Under the pieces are notes generated by a model. The model saw only the letters and a list, made by a program, of their open reading frames with translations, was not told where the DNA came from and made no database searches. From NCBI GenBank assembly GCA_025358355.1, contig JANYJX010000063.1, forward strand, positions 1 through 62,567: a stretch of DNA of 62,567 bases. The letters are read 5' to 3'. The DNA comes from Actinomycetes bacterium (GTDB taxonomy: Bacteria > Actinomycetota > Thermoleophilia > Gaiellales > Gaiellaceae). A program made the position numbers and the translations under genes. This document shows, one piece after another, positions 40,853-50,314 of the stretch (the stretch's first letter is position 1; the number at the start of each line of letters is the position of its first letter).

Positions 40853-42156
40853 GCCCAGCCGAGTTCCTCGACGCCGCGATCGGAAACCACGGGAAGCGCG
40901 CTGGCCTCGCCACGCGACTCCGGTAGCCCGCGGATCGCGTCGAGTGCAGCTGCTACCTGCCCCGCTGGCGTCTCGTGCGTGACGACGTGGAGAACCGCGT
41001 GCCCGTCGCCGGGCTGCTGGACGAGACGCGCGACCGAAACACCCGCTGCGGCCAGCTCGTGCGCGATCCGGGCGAGCACACCAGCGCGATCCTCGACCTG
41101 GAGTCGCAGGTAGTACGGCGAAGGCAGCTCGCCCGCGGGAAGCGGCTCGAGCGTGCGCCACACAGGGTCGCTTTGCAGGAAGCCGGTGCCGATCGTGCCG
41201 ACGACCGCGACCATGTCGGCGACGACGGCGGAAGCTGTCTCGATCCCACCGGCACCCGGCCCTTCGAGCGTGATCTCGCGAATCGCATCGCCCTGCAGCA
41301 TCACCGCGTTGAACGCGCCATCGACTGCGGCAAGCGGGTGGCGCTGGTCGACAAACGCCGGCCCGACGCGGACGTCGACGCGCTGATCGACAAGCGTCGC
41401 GCGACCGATCAGCTTCACGCGCATGTCGAGCGCGCGGGCTGCAGCGACTAGATCGCTGGTGACGCCGCGGATTCCCTCGACCGAAACCGCTTCGAGCGGG
41501 ACACGCGAGCCGAACGCGACCGTCGCGAGGATCGCCATCTTCGCGGCGGCGTCGATCCCCTCGACGTCGTCGGTCGGGTCGCCCTCGGCGTAGCCAAGTC
41601 GTTGCGCCTCGGCGAGTGCTTCGGCGTAGCTGCGACCGGCCTCCATCTCGCTGAGGATGAAGTTCGTGGTGCCGTTGACGATCCCGAGCACGCGATGGAC
41701 ATTCGTCACGACGAGCGACTCGCGCAGCACCTTGATCACGGGAATCGCGGCGCACACCGACGCCTCGAAGCGGAGCTGAACCCCGCCAGCCGCGGCCGCC
41801 TCGAACAGTTCGGCGCCGTGTCGCGCGACGAGTTGCTTGTTCGCGGTCACGACCGGGCGACCGGCGCGCAGCAACTCGAGAACGTACGCGCCGGCAGGCT
41901 CGACATCGCCCATCACCTCGGCCACGACAGCGATCGATGGATCGTCGCGGATCGTCGCGAAGTCGGCCGTGAGCACGCCGGCCGCCGCCGCGAAGCCGCG
42001 CTCCTTTGCCGTGTCGCGCACGAGTGCCCGCGCCACGCGCAGGCGGTGCCCGGTCGAGCGCTCGATCTCGTCGGCACTCTCCTCGAGCAGCCGGTGGACG
42101 GCAGCTCCGACAGTGCCGTAGCCGAGCAGGGCTACGGGAACGTCGACCGACGACAC
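40849..42156 (-). CDS. hom: homoserine dehydrogenase with ACT domain
   Basis: 435 residues, NAD(P)H-dependent reduction of aspartate semialdehyde to homoserine. The Rossmann motif VALLGYGTVGAAV starts the protein; catalytic blocks VTANKQLVARHG, VCAAIPVIKVLRESL, VLGIVNGTTNFILSEME and GYAEGDPTDDVEGIDAAAKMAILA follow. A C-terminal ACT domain (YYLRLQVEDRAGVLARIAHELAAAGVSVARL) should bind threonine for feedback inhibition. It stands six bases after ilvC and overlaps thrC. Confidence 0.96.
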   Translation of the reverse strand: MSSVDVPVALLGYGTVGAAVHRLLEESADEIERSTGHRLRVARALVRDTAKERGFAAAAGVLTADFATIRDDPSIAVVAEVMGDVEPAGAYVLELLRAGRPVVTANKQLVARHGAELFEAAAAGGVQLRFEASVCAAIPVIKVLRESLVVTNVHRVLGIVNGTTNFILSEMEAGRSYAEALAEAQRLGYAEGDPTDDVEGIDAAAKMAILATVAFGSRVPLEAVSVEGIRGVTSDLVAAARALDMRVKLIGRATLVDQRVDVRVGPAFVDQRHPLAAVDGAFNAVMLQGDAIREITLEGPGAGGIETASAVVADMVAVVGTIGTGFLQSDPVWRTLEPLPAGELPSPYYLRLQVEDRAGVLARIAHELAAAGVSVARLVQQPGDGHAVLHVVTHETPAGQVAAALDAIRGLPESRGEASALPVVSDRGVEELGWA

Positions 42157-42161
42157 CGGGC

Positions 42162-43148
42162 CTAACGCTCTCCGGCGCGATGCATCAACGAACGAAGCTC
42201 CTTGCCGACGGTCTCGAGCTGCGTCGCGGCAGCCTCGGCGCGCAGCGACTTCAGCCGCGTCTCGTCAGCGTCCATGTCCGCGACCCACTCACGCGCGAAC
42301 GCGCCCGACTGAATGTCGCCGAGGATCGACTGCATCCGCTCGCGTGCCGTCGCGTCGATCACGCGCGGCCCGCTCACGTAGTCGCCGAACTCGGCCGTGT
42401 CCGACACCGACCAGCGCATGTGCGCGAGGCCACCCTCGTAGATCAGGTCGACGATCAGCTTCAGCTCGTGCAGGCACTCGTAGTACGCGATCTCCGGCTG
42501 GTAGCCGGCCGCGACGAGCGTTTCGAAGCCGGCGCGGATCAGCTCGGCGGTGCCGCCACAGAGGACAGCCTGCTCGCCGAAGAGGTCAGTCTCGGTCTCC
42601 TCGCGGAACGTCGTCTCGAGGATGCCGGCCCGCCCGGCACCGATTCCAACCGCGTACGCAAGGGCCAGGTTGCGCGCGTTTCCACTCGCATCCTGTTCCA
42701 CCGCGATCAGTGCCGGTGTGCCGTAACCCTCGGTAAACAGTCGCCGCACGATGTGCCCCGGGCCCTTCGGCGCGACCATGATCACGTCGTGGCCCGCGGC
42801 CGGCTTGACGCGCTCGTAGAGGATGTTGAAGCCGTGCGCGAACAGGACGGCGGCGCCCGGTTCGAGGTTCGCGTGGACGTGATCCTCGAAGACCTGCGGC
42901 TGCACCTGATCGGGAAGCAGGAGTGACACGAGCTGCGCGCCCTTGACCGCGTCGGTGACCGAGGTGACTTCGAGCCCGGCGGCTTTGGCTTCCTCGCCAG
43001 AGGGGCTGCCTTCACGCAGGCCGACGGCCACCTGCACCCCGGAGTCGCGCAGGTTGAGCGCGTGCGCGTGCCCTTGGCTGCCGTAGCCGATCACGGCGAC
43101 CTTGCCGGAGAGCAGGCTCAGGTCGCCGTCGCGAAGGATGGTTGCCAT
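42162..43148 (-). CDS. ilvC: ketol-acid reductoisomerase
   Basis: 328 residues, class I enzyme of isoleucine and valine synthesis. Seen: [22 protein letters not shown] (Rossmann motif), [47 protein letters not shown], and Mg ligands in [18 protein letters not shown] and [19 protein letters not shown]. It lies 16 bp after ilvN in the ilvB operon. Confidence 0.97.
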   Translation of the reverse strand: MATILRDGDLSLLSGKVAVIGYGSQGHAHALNLRDSGVQVAVGLREGSPSGEEAKAAGLEVTSVTDAVKGAQLVSLLLPDQVQPQVFEDHVHANLEPGAAVLFAHGFNILYERVKPAAGHDVIMVAPKGPGHIVRRLFTEGYGTPALIAVEQDASGNARNLALAYAVGIGAGRAGILETTFREETETDLFGEQAVLCGGTAELIRAGFETLVAAGYQPEIAYYECLHELKLIVDLIYEGGLAHMRWSVSDTAEFGDYVSGPRVIDATARERMQSILGDIQSGAFAREWVADMDADETRLKSLRAEAAATQLETVGKELRSLMHRAGER

Positions 43149-43164
43149 GCGGTCGTTCCTTCCT

Positions 43165-43677
43165 CTAGTTGATTGCGGAAAGCCGGCGCGATGTACGCCG
43201 TGTCGAGGGCCGGGACATGCCGATCCGGCCGGTGCGGATGAGCTCCTGGATGCCGTGTGGGCGAGCGAGCTCCTGGAACGAGTCGAGCTCTTCGGGTGTC
43301 CCGGTCAGCTCGAACACAACGGCGTCGGCGCCGAGGTCGAGCGTGCGGCCGCCGAGCGCGGCGGCTGATGCGATCAGGTCGGCGCGTTTGTCGGCCGCGG
43401 CCGCCACCTTGAGCAGCAGTAGCTCTCGCTCGACAGCCTCGCCCGGCACGAGCTCGGTGACGCGGAGCACGTTCACGAGCTTGTGGATCTGCTTCTCGAT
43501 CTGCTCCAGCGAATGCTGCTCGCAGTCGACGCGCAGGGTGATGCACGAGACGCCGGAGCGCTCGGTCGGGCCGACGGCGAGCGAGTCGATGTTGAAGCCG
43601 CGGCGCGCGAACATCGTCGAGATTCGCGCCAGCGCGCCCGGCTTGTCTTCTACCTGAACCGAGATCGTGTGTTTCAC
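43165..43677 (-). CDS. ilvN: acetolactate synthase small (regulatory) subunit
   Basis: 170 residues. An N-terminal ACT domain ([34 protein letters not shown]) binds valine for feedback control of IlvB, and a C-terminal domain ([34 protein letters not shown]) activates it. GTG 43677 overlaps the ilvB stop by four bases. Confidence 0.95.
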   Translation of the reverse strand: MKHTISVQVEDKPGALARISTMFARRGFNIDSLAVGPTERSGVSCITLRVDCEQHSLEQIEKQIHKLVNVLRVTELVPGEAVERELLLLKVAAAADKRADLIASAAALGGRTLDLGADAVVFELTGTPEELDSFQELARPHGIQELIRTGRIGMSRPSTRRTSRRLSAIN

Positions 43678-45398
43678 ATTGCCTCCACGGACTCGCCGTA
43701 CTCGATCATGTCGATCGCAGCGGCCCCGGCCGGGATCATCGGGAAGCACTGCTCGGACTGCGCGACTCGGCAATCGACGACGGCGGTGCGGCCCGACGCG
43801 AGCGCCTCTTCGAGCGCTGGCCCGAGCTCGTCCTCCGACTCGACCGTGATACCGAGTGCACCGTAGGCCTGAGCCAACATCGCGTAGTCGGGAACCTGGC
43901 GCGTGAGATGCACCTGCGAGCGGCGCTCGGCGAAGAACATGTCTTGCCACTGCTGCACCATGCCGAGGTAGCCGTTGTTGACGATCACGACGACGATCGG
44001 CAGGTTCTCGAGCACGGCGGTTGCGAGCTCCTGCTGCGTCATCTGGAAGCAGCCGTCGCCATCGACGCAGACCACCGTCGCCTCCGGCCGGGCTGCTTTC
44101 GCACCGATCGCCGCCGGGATCCCGTAGCCCATCGTGCCGAGCCCGCCCGAGGTGATGAACGTGCGTGGGCGCTCGCTGACGATGTATTGCATCGCCCACA
44201 TCTGGTGCTGGCCGACGCCGGTTGTGACGATCACGTCGTCGCGAGCGGTCAGCTCCTGCAGCTTCTCGATCACCGTCTGCGGCTTCAGCTCGTCGCTCTT
44301 GTCGTAGCGCAGCGGGAACTCCTCGCGCCAGTCGACGATCTTCTGCAACCAGGCTTCCGGGGCGGGGACGCCTTCGCTGCGATGCCGCTCCACCTCGCGC
44401 GTCAGCTCGGCGATGGCCATCTTCAGCGGGCCAACTACGGGAACGTCGGCCACGCGCAGCTTGCCGATCTCGGCAGGGTCGATATCGAGATGGACGATCG
44501 TCGCGCCAGGTGCGAATGCTGCGAGCTTGCCGGTGACGCGGTCGTCGAAGCGCGCGCCGATCGCGACGAGCACATCGCACTTGTTCATCGCGAAGTTCGA
44601 CCACTTTGGCCCGTGCATGCCGGGCCAGCCGAAGTGCAGCTCGTGGCTCTCGGGGAACGCGCCCTTGGCCATTAGCGTCGTGATCACCGGCAGCCGGCCG
44701 ACCTCTGCGAGCTGAAGCAGCTCCTCGCACGCGTCGCCGTTGAGCGTGCCGCCGCCGACGTAGAGCACGGGCTTCTCGGCGAGAGCGACCACGCGTGCGG
44801 CCTCGCGAATCTGCAGCGGATGCACTTTGCTCGGCGGCCGCCAGCCGGGGAGGTCGACCTCGTCGGGATACGAGAAGTCGAGCTCGGCTTCCTGGATGTC
44901 TCGCGGGATGTCGACCAGCACGGGCCCGCTACGGCCAGTCGTAGCGACATGGAACGCGGCCTTGATGATTGCCGGGATCTCCTTCACGTCCTGCACGAGC
45001 CACGAGTGTTTGACGATCGGCATTGTGATGCCTGTGATGTCGCACTCCTGGAACGCGTCGGTGCCGATCAGCGTCGAGCGAACCTGGCCGGTGATGCAGA
45101 CGAGCGGTGTCGAATCCATCCACGCATCGGCGATTGGTGTCACGAGATTCGTCGCGCCGGGGCCGGAGGTGGCGAGCGCAACGCCGGGCCGGCCCGACGC
45201 CCGCGCGTACCCCTCGGCCATGTGACCTGCGCCCTGCTCGTGGCGCGCAAGAACGTGGCGAACCGTCGTCCCGCGCGCGATCGCGTCGTACAGCGGCAGG
45301 ATCGCGCCGCCGGGCAGGCCGAACATCACGTCGACGCCTTCCGCCTCGAGCGAGCGGAGAACGGCGTCCGCTCCCGTCATTCGGTTTGTTCCGCTCAT
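43674..45398 (-). CDS. ilvB: acetolactate synthase large (catalytic) subunit
   Basis: 574 residues, thiamine-diphosphate and FAD enzyme, first common step of branched-chain amino acid synthesis. Seen: the catalytic Glu in YARASGRPGVALATSGPGATNL region and HVLARHEQGAGHMAEGYARA, GGGTLNGDACEELLQLAE, the FAD segment RFDDRVTGKL and the ThDP-Mg motif CVDGDGCFQMTQQELATAV ... NNGYLGMV. GGAGGAT precedes the ATG. It heads the operon ilvB-N-C-hom-thrC-thrB-sseA-ilvD. Confidence 0.97.
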   Translation of the reverse strand: MSGTNRMTGADAVLRSLEAEGVDVMFGLPGGAILPLYDAIARGTTVRHVLARHEQGAGHMAEGYARASGRPGVALATSGPGATNLVTPIADAWMDSTPLVCITGQVRSTLIGTDAFQECDITGITMPIVKHSWLVQDVKEIPAIIKAAFHVATTGRSGPVLVDIPRDIQEAELDFSYPDEVDLPGWRPPSKVHPLQIREAARVVALAEKPVLYVGGGTLNGDACEELLQLAEVGRLPVITTLMAKGAFPESHELHFGWPGMHGPKWSNFAMNKCDVLVAIGARFDDRVTGKLAAFAPGATIVHLDIDPAEIGKLRVADVPVVGPLKMAIAELTREVERHRSEGVPAPEAWLQKIVDWREEFPLRYDKSDELKPQTVIEKLQELTARDDVIVTTGVGQHQMWAMQYIVSERPRTFITSGGLGTMGYGIPAAIGAKAARPEATVVCVDGDGCFQMTQQELATAVLENLPIVVVIVNNGYLGMVQQWQDMFFAERRSQVHLTRQVPDYAMLAQAYGALGITVESEDELGPALEEALASGRTAVVDCRVAQSEQCFPMIPAGAAAIDMIEYGESVEAM

Positions 45399-45867
45399 GC
45401 CGATCCTCCGCGTGCAATTGCTGCTGCGAGGCTACCGCGCACAGCCTGACCAGGTCTTGTCATCCGTCGTGTCCGCTGTATTGCTGCCATCTCGCCTCAA
45501 TCCTTGTCTCGCGGGTTGCTGTGCCACAGCCGGCCCCTGGTCGGTTGAATCGGAGCGGCGGTTCGGTCGACGTGTGCGCCAGTGAGCGCGTGAGCGTCAT
45601 CTCCCCTTAGCGGGGAAGGACAAGGTGCTCGATGCCGGTGCCGTGTGACGCCGCTACCGAATCGGCAGTGAGGCGTACGGATACGGGCTGGCAGGGCATC
45701 CGTAGCCAGTGTGCCCGCCCGCGGAGCGCTCTGTCAAGCCAACAATCGATGATCGAGCTTGCGACAGGCGGCGCATTGCTTTACTCTGCAAAGCCAGATG
45801 CACCTCGTGGCCACGAACGGTAAAGCTGCTCCGGCGATTTTCGCCCCGTTCGCGCCGCCGCGTACAC
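45399..45867. other. divergent control region between ilvB and gltB
   Basis: This 470-bp stretch has no convincing gene. On the minus strand a 31-codon ORF (start at 45491) ends with its stop overlapping the ilvB ATG, but it is full of codons rare in this genome (ATA, GCA, ACA) and is not rich in branched-chain residues. A short hairpin CCCC-gctaa-GGGG lies at 45602-45615. On the plus strand a 7-bp inverted repeat TACGGAT/ATCCGTA lies near 45676-45705. The gltB promoter is listed separately. Confidence 0.5.
45759..45787 (+). promoter_or_regulatory. gltB promoter TTGCGA-N17-TACTCT
   Basis: A -35-like TTGCGA (45759-45764) and -10-like TACTCT (45782-45787) with ideal 17-base spacing. Transcription would start near 45794, leaving a leader of about 140-170 nt that contains the pseudoknot-like element. 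Confidence 0.55.
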
Positions 45868-45923
45868 GCTAGCCGGCCTCGTTCTCCCGCACCGCCGGAC
45901 TAGCCCACATACAGCGCGGGAGA
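45868..45923 (+). promoter_or_regulatory. possible H-type pseudoknot in the gltB leader
   Basis: Stem 1: GCTAGCCGGC (45868-45877) pairs with GCCGG-a-CTAGC (45894-45904, one bulged A). The loop of this hairpin contains TCTCCCGC (45883-45890), which is fully complementary to GCGGGAGA (45916-45923) downstream. Both pairings are compatible in a classical pseudoknot with 5-, 3- and 11-nt connecting loops. The second stem includes GGGAG, the nearest ribosome-binding-like sequence to the TTG at 45935. Such a layout is typical of translational riboswitches, but no ligand or family is recognised. Confidence 0.45.
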
Positions 45924-45967
45924 TCGATTCGCCGTTGTCGTTCCCTTCGACCGAGGTGACCGGTGCT

Positions 45968-48900
45968 GTGACCCGTACTGCTTCAACCTGTACGCGTACC
46001 CCCAATCTGCTCGATGACCTCACGCGGGAGCGTGATGCGTGCGGCATCGGCCTGGTTGTCGACGCGAAGGGGCGCGCGTCGCGTGAGCTGCTCGACCGCG
46101 CGCTTGCAGGTCTCGCAGCTGTCTCGCATCGTGGCGCTTGGGCCGCCGACGGAGTTACCGGTGACGGCGCCGGCATCCTGATTCCGCTGACCGCGGCGCT
46201 GACCGGTGAGCCTGGCGCCGGCTTGGCGATGGTGTTTGCGCGTGAGCCCGGAACGCGAGTGTTGGTCGAGAACGCCTGCCGCGCCGAGGGCCTCGAGCCG
46301 GTCGGCTGGCGTGATGTTCCGACCGTTGTGGCTGCGCTTGGCTCGTCGGCGGTGGCGAGCATGCCGCGGATCGGTCAGCTGCGCCTCGCGCCGTCGATGC
46401 ACCCCGACGCCGAGCTAAGGGCCCACCGCGCGCGCCGTCGCTTGGAGCAGTTCCGTGACGTGCTCTACGTCGCGTCGCTCTCGTTCCGCACCGTGACGTA
46501 CAAGGCTTTGTGTGCCGCGACGCAGCTCGGCGCGTTCTACCCCGACCTGCGCGATCCCGATATCGCCGTCTCCTTCGCGATCTTCCACCAGCGCTTCTCG
46601 ACCAATACCGAGCCGAGTTGGGAGCGCGCCCAGCCGTTCCGTCTCCTCTGCCACAACGGTGAGATCAACACGATCGAGGGCAATATCGCGTGGATGGAAG
46701 CGCGGGAGCGGGCGCGCGGCGAGGCAGAAGAGATCGGGCCGGCGATCGACCACACCGGATCCGACTCGGCGATTCTCGACAACGCGCTCGAGCTGCTTGT
46801 TCGCCAGGGTCGCGACGTGAACGAGGCCGTGACGATGCTTGCGCCGCCGGCGTGGCAGAACGATCCGCGGATCGAGGAGTCGGAGCGCGCGATGCACCGC
46901 TACCACGCGCTGCTCGTCGAGCCATGGGATGGCCCGGCGGGGCTCGTCTACACCGACGGGCACGTCGTCGGCGCGGCGCTCGACCGCAACGGGCTGCGGC
47001 CGCTGCGCGTCGCGGTCACCGACGACGGCCTTGTTGCGGTTTCCTCTGAGGCTGGCGCGATTCCGCTGCCGGAAGGGGTTGGCGTGCGGCGCGCCCGGCT
47101 CGGCCCAGGCCAGCTGCTGACGGTCGACGCGACGCACGGGCTGCGTCTCGACGCGGCGTTGAAGCGCGACCTCGCCCGACGGCGGCCGTATGTGGAATGG
47201 GTCGCAGCCAGCATCGACCGCCGCGATGCTGGAACGCCGGCTCCGGTCGCCGAGGCTCCCGACCTGACTACGCGCCACGCGCTTCATGGCTACACGCGCG
47301 AAGAGCTGAGCCTGATGCTCCGCCCGATCGCGCAGACCGGCCACGACCCCGTGTACTCGATGGGCGACGACGCACCCCTCGCGCCGCTCGCGGGTCGTGC
47401 CCGGCCGCTCGCGTCGTTCTTCCGGCAGCGATTCGCGCAGGTGACGAACCCCGCGATCGACCATCTGCGCGAGCGAACGGTGATGTCGGTCTCGACGATG
47501 CTCGGCCCACGCGCGCCTCTCGATGCTGAGGGGCCACTGCCGACGCTGACTGTGTTGCCTGGCTTCCTGCTCTATCCGAGCGGGCTTGCGGCGCTGTCGC
47601 CGGATCGATTTGACGCGACCTTCGACGCCGCCGAGGGACTGAGCCGCGCGCTTGATCGCATCGCAGCCGAAGCCGAGGCCCTCGTCCGTGGCGGTTCGAA
47701 GCTTGTCTGCGTTTCGGACGCCGAGGCCGGTGGCGATCGCGCTGCGGTGCCGTCGCTGCTCGCGCTCGCCGCGACGCACACGCATCTCGTCGAGGCCGGC
47801 TTGCGAACGCAATGCGCGCTCGTCGTGGAGAGCGATGAGCCGCGCGACACGCACATGGTCGCGACGCTGCTCGGTTACGGCGCCGACGCGATCTGCCCGC
47901 GCCTGGCCCTGGAGACTGTGGCCGTGCTGGCCGCGAACGACAAGGTCGGCGGCGACAGACCGACCCCGGAAGAAGCGCAGCAGCGGCTGCTCGCGGCGCT
48001 CGAAGAGGGCGTGCTCAAGGTGATGTCCAAAATGGGTATCGCCGACGTGGCGAGCTACCGCGGCTCGCGGCTGTTCGACGCGATCGGGCTCGACCGGCTC
48101 CTGTGTGACCGCTTCTTCGGCGCCACGCCCTCGGCGGTCGGTGGGATCGGGATCGACGTGCTCGAGCGGCAGGCGCTCGACCGGCTCGCGGCGTCGCAGG
48201 GCGAGAAGCCCGAGCTCGAGAATCCCGGCTTCTACAAGTTCCGCAAAGGCGGCGAACCGCACGCGACAAGCCCGGAGGTTGTCGCCGCGCTGCAGGAGAG
48301 CGTCGCCGCCGCCCACGCGTTGCGGGGTGCGGCGAGGACCGGTCGCTCCGATCTGTACGACCGCTTTGCGGCGCTCGTCAACGAGCGCGACCCGATCGAG
48401 CTGCGCGACCTTTTCGAGCTCGTTCCCGCCGGCGCGGCGATCCCGCTCGAACAAGTGGAGCCGGTCGAGGCGATCTTCCACCGCTTTTCGAGCGGTGCGA
48501 TGTCGCACGGCTCGCTGTCGCGCGAAGCGCACGAGACACTCGCGATCGCGCTCAACCGGCTCGGCGGGAAGTCGAACTGCGGCGAGGGCGGCGAGGATCC
48601 GGAGCGCTACGGCGACGAGCGCAACTCGACGATCAAGCAGATTGCGTCCGGCCGCTTCGGCGTCACGGCCGAGTACGCGTCGTCGGCCAGCGAGCTGCAA
48701 ATCAAGGTCGCGCAGGGCTCGAAGCCGGGCGAGGGCGGCCAGATTCCCGCGCACAAAGTCACCGACGAGATCGCTCGTCTACGCAACACGCAAGCCGGCG
48801 TATCGCTGATCTCGCCGCCGCCGCACCACGACATCTACTCGATCGAGGACCTCGCGCAACTGATCTTTGACCTCCACGAGGTGAACCCCGAAGCGGACAT

Positions 48901-50308
48901 TTCGGTGAAGCTCGTTTCGGAGCGTGGGGTTGGCCTCGTCGCGGTCGGCGTTGCGAAGGCGCATGCGGATGTCGTCCACATCGCTGGCGCCGACGGTGGC
49001 ACCGGCGCGAGCCCGCTGCCGTCGATCAAGCACGCCGGCGCACCGTGGGAGCTCGGCGTCGCCGAGACGCAGCAGGCGCTGGTCGCCTCGGGCCTGCGCG
49101 GTCGGGTGCGGCTGCGCGTCGACGGCGGCATGAAGACGGGCCGCGACGTTGTTGTCGCGGCGCTCCTCGGCGCCGACGAGTTCTCGTTTGGCACCGCCTT
49201 GCTGCTCGCCGAAGGCTGCCTGATGGTGCGCTCTTGCCACCTCGACACGTGCCCGGTCGGGATCGCAACGCAGAAGCCGGAGCTGCGCGCGAAGTACGCC
49301 GGGACACCCGAGATGGTCGAGGCGTATCTCCGCTTCGTCGCCGAGGAAGTGCGGCAGCTGCTCGCGTCGCTTGGGCTGCGCTCGCTCGACGAGGCGATCG
49401 GCCACGTCGAATGCCTTCGCCAACGCCGCACCGGCGATCCTTCGGCCGATTCGCTCAACCTCCGCCCGCTGCTTTCGCGCGCGGGTGATGGCGCGCATCG
49501 CTACGCGGGGGAGCACGTCTCGCGGCCGGGCGACCGGCTCGGCGCGCTGCTCGCGGCCACTGGCCGCGTGGCCGTCGACGAGACGCGACTCGTCGATCTC
49601 GGCTACGCGATCACGAGCGCGGATCGCGCCGTTGGCGCGCGGCTCGGTGGCGTGATCGCGCGGGCACACGGGTCGCAACCGCCGGCCGGCCGCGTGCGTG
49701 CGCGATTCGAGGGCTCCGCCGGTCAGAGCTTTGGCGCCTTCCTTACCGCGGGAGTCGAGCTCGATCTCACGGGCGAGGCGAACGACTACGTGGGCAAGTC
49801 GATGAGCGGCGGCAAGATCGTGATCGCGCCGCCGCCCGGCGATGCCGGCGATCCGTGCCTTGCGGGCAACACGCTGCTCTACGGCGCGACCGGCGGCGAG
49901 CTGTTCTGCGCCGGCTCCGCCGGCGAGCGATTCGCTGTGCGCAACTCGGGCGCGGTCGCAGTGGTTGAGGGTGTCGGCGACCACGCTTGCGAGTACATGA
50001 CGCGCGGTACGGTCGTTGTTCTCGGGCCGCACGGGCGCAATGTCGGTGCGGGGATGACCGGCGGCGAGTGCTTCCTGCTGGATCCGGACGAACGGCTCAT
50101 CAATCCGGAGCTCGTGGCGCTCGTCGAGCTGGAGCAGGACGACGAGGAGCGCTTGCTTCGCCTGCTGGAGCGCCATCAGCGTGCGACCGGCTCACCGCGG
50201 GCAGCCGTTCTGCTCGCCGATCCGCCTGCTGCTCTGCGCCGCTTCCGTTGCCTACTACCGAAGTCAGTAGTCACTGGGTCTCGCATAAAAGTTAAAAGAA
50301 CAGCATAA
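45968..50308 (+). CDS. gltB: glutamate synthase large subunit
   Basis: About 1,446 residues. The N-terminal glutaminase begins at DACGIGLVVDAKGRASRELL, whose cysteine becomes the nucleophile after propeptide removal. The central and FMN domains follow, with RFSSGAMSHGSLSREAHETLAIALNRLGGKSNCGEGGED and SVKLVSERGVGLVAVGVAKAHADVVHIAGADGGTGASPL. 3Fe-4S cysteines are in GCLMVRSCHLDTCPVGIATQ, and the C-terminal GXGXG beta-helix follows (AGQSFGAFLTAGVELDLTGEANDYVGKSMSGG). It makes two glutamates from glutamine and 2-oxoglutarate with GltD, which is not in the window. I start at GTG 45968 because GAGGTG lies nine bases before it; TTG 45935 and GTG 45956 are alternatives. The argC gene follows after one base. 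Confidence 0.95.
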   Translation: MTRTASTCTRTPNLLDDLTRERDACGIGLVVDAKGRASRELLDRALAGLAAVSHRGAWAADGVTGDGAGILIPLTAALTGEPGAGLAMVFAREPGTRVLVENACRAEGLEPVGWRDVPTVVAALGSSAVASMPRIGQLRLAPSMHPDAELRAHRARRRLEQFRDVLYVASLSFRTVTYKALCAATQLGAFYPDLRDPDIAVSFAIFHQRFSTNTEPSWERAQPFRLLCHNGEINTIEGNIAWMEARERARGEAEEIGPAIDHTGSDSAILDNALELLVRQGRDVNEAVTMLAPPAWQNDPRIEESERAMHRYHALLVEPWDGPAGLVYTDGHVVGAALDRNGLRPLRVAVTDDGLVAVSSEAGAIPLPEGVGVRRARLGPGQLLTVDATHGLRLDAALKRDLARRRPYVEWVAASIDRRDAGTPAPVAEAPDLTTRHALHGYTREELSLMLRPIAQTGHDPVYSMGDDAPLAPLAGRARPLASFFRQRFAQVTNPAIDHLRERTVMSVSTMLGPRAPLDAEGPLPTLTVLPGFLLYPSGLAALSPDRFDATFDAAEGLSRALDRIAAEAEALVRGGSKLVCVSDAEAGGDRAAVPSLLALAATHTHLVEAGLRTQCALVVESDEPRDTHMVATLLGYGADAICPRLALETVAVLAANDKVGGDRPTPEEAQQRLLAALEEGVLKVMSKMGIADVASYRGSRLFDAIGLDRLLCDRFFGATPSAVGGIGIDVLERQALDRLAASQGEKPELENPGFYKFRKGGEPHATSPEVVAALQESVAAAHALRGAARTGRSDLYDRFAALVNERDPIELRDLFELVPAGAAIPLEQVEPVEAIFHRFSSGAMSHGSLSREAHETLAIALNRLGGKSNCGEGGEDPERYGDERNSTIKQIASGRFGVTAEYASSASELQIKVAQGSKPGEGGQIPAHKVTDEIARLRNTQAGVSLISPPPHHDIYSIEDLAQLIFDLHEVNPEADISVKLVSERGVGLVAVGVAKAHADVVHIAGADGGTGASPLPSIKHAGAPWELGVAETQQALVASGLRGRVRLRVDGGMKTGRDVVVAALLGADEFSFGTALLLAEGCLMVRSCHLDTCPVGIATQKPELRAKYAGTPEMVEAYLRFVAEEVRQLLASLGLRSLDEAIGHVECLRQRRTGDPSADSLNLRPLLSRAGDGAHRYAGEHVSRPGDRLGALLAATGRVAVDETRLVDLGYAITSADRAVGARLGGVIARAHGSQPPAGRVRARFEGSAGQSFGAFLTAGVELDLTGEANDYVGKSMSGGKIVIAPPPGDAGDPCLAGNTLLYGATGGELFCAGSAGERFAVRNSGAVAVVEGVGDHACEYMTRGTVVVLGPHGRNVGAGMTGGECFLLDPDERLINPELVALVELEQDDEERLLRLLERHQRATGSPRAAVLLADPPAALRRFRCLLPKSVVTGSRIKVKRTA

Positions 50309-50314
50309 TATGCA
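50283..50314 (+). promoter_or_regulatory. AT-rich candidate promoter/ArgR operator at argC
   Basis: A sudden AT-rich stretch in GC-rich surroundings, including the odd palindrome GCATA-A-TATGC (50304-50314) that overlaps the first argC ATG. A close variant, GCATAGTATG, stands at the possible argR start (54334-54343). The half sites resemble the TGCAT/ATGCA halves of ARG boxes, although the spacing is 3 rather than 4 bases. CATAAT could also act as a -10 box for an mRNA starting at the ATG at 50319. Confidence 0.4.

Noticed and set aside
45396-45491. 31-codon ORF whose stop overlaps the ilvB start, as a leader peptide
   Set aside because: It is Ala-rich, has few Ile/Val/Leu codons, uses rare codons and has no attenuator-type terminator; not convincing as a branched-chain leader.
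46415-48754. 779-codon open frame antisense to gltB (and a further one at 48779-50176)
   Set aside because: Both are mirror frames of a highly conserved GC-rich gene; the translations are Arg/low-complexity rich, with no domain or ribosome-binding site.
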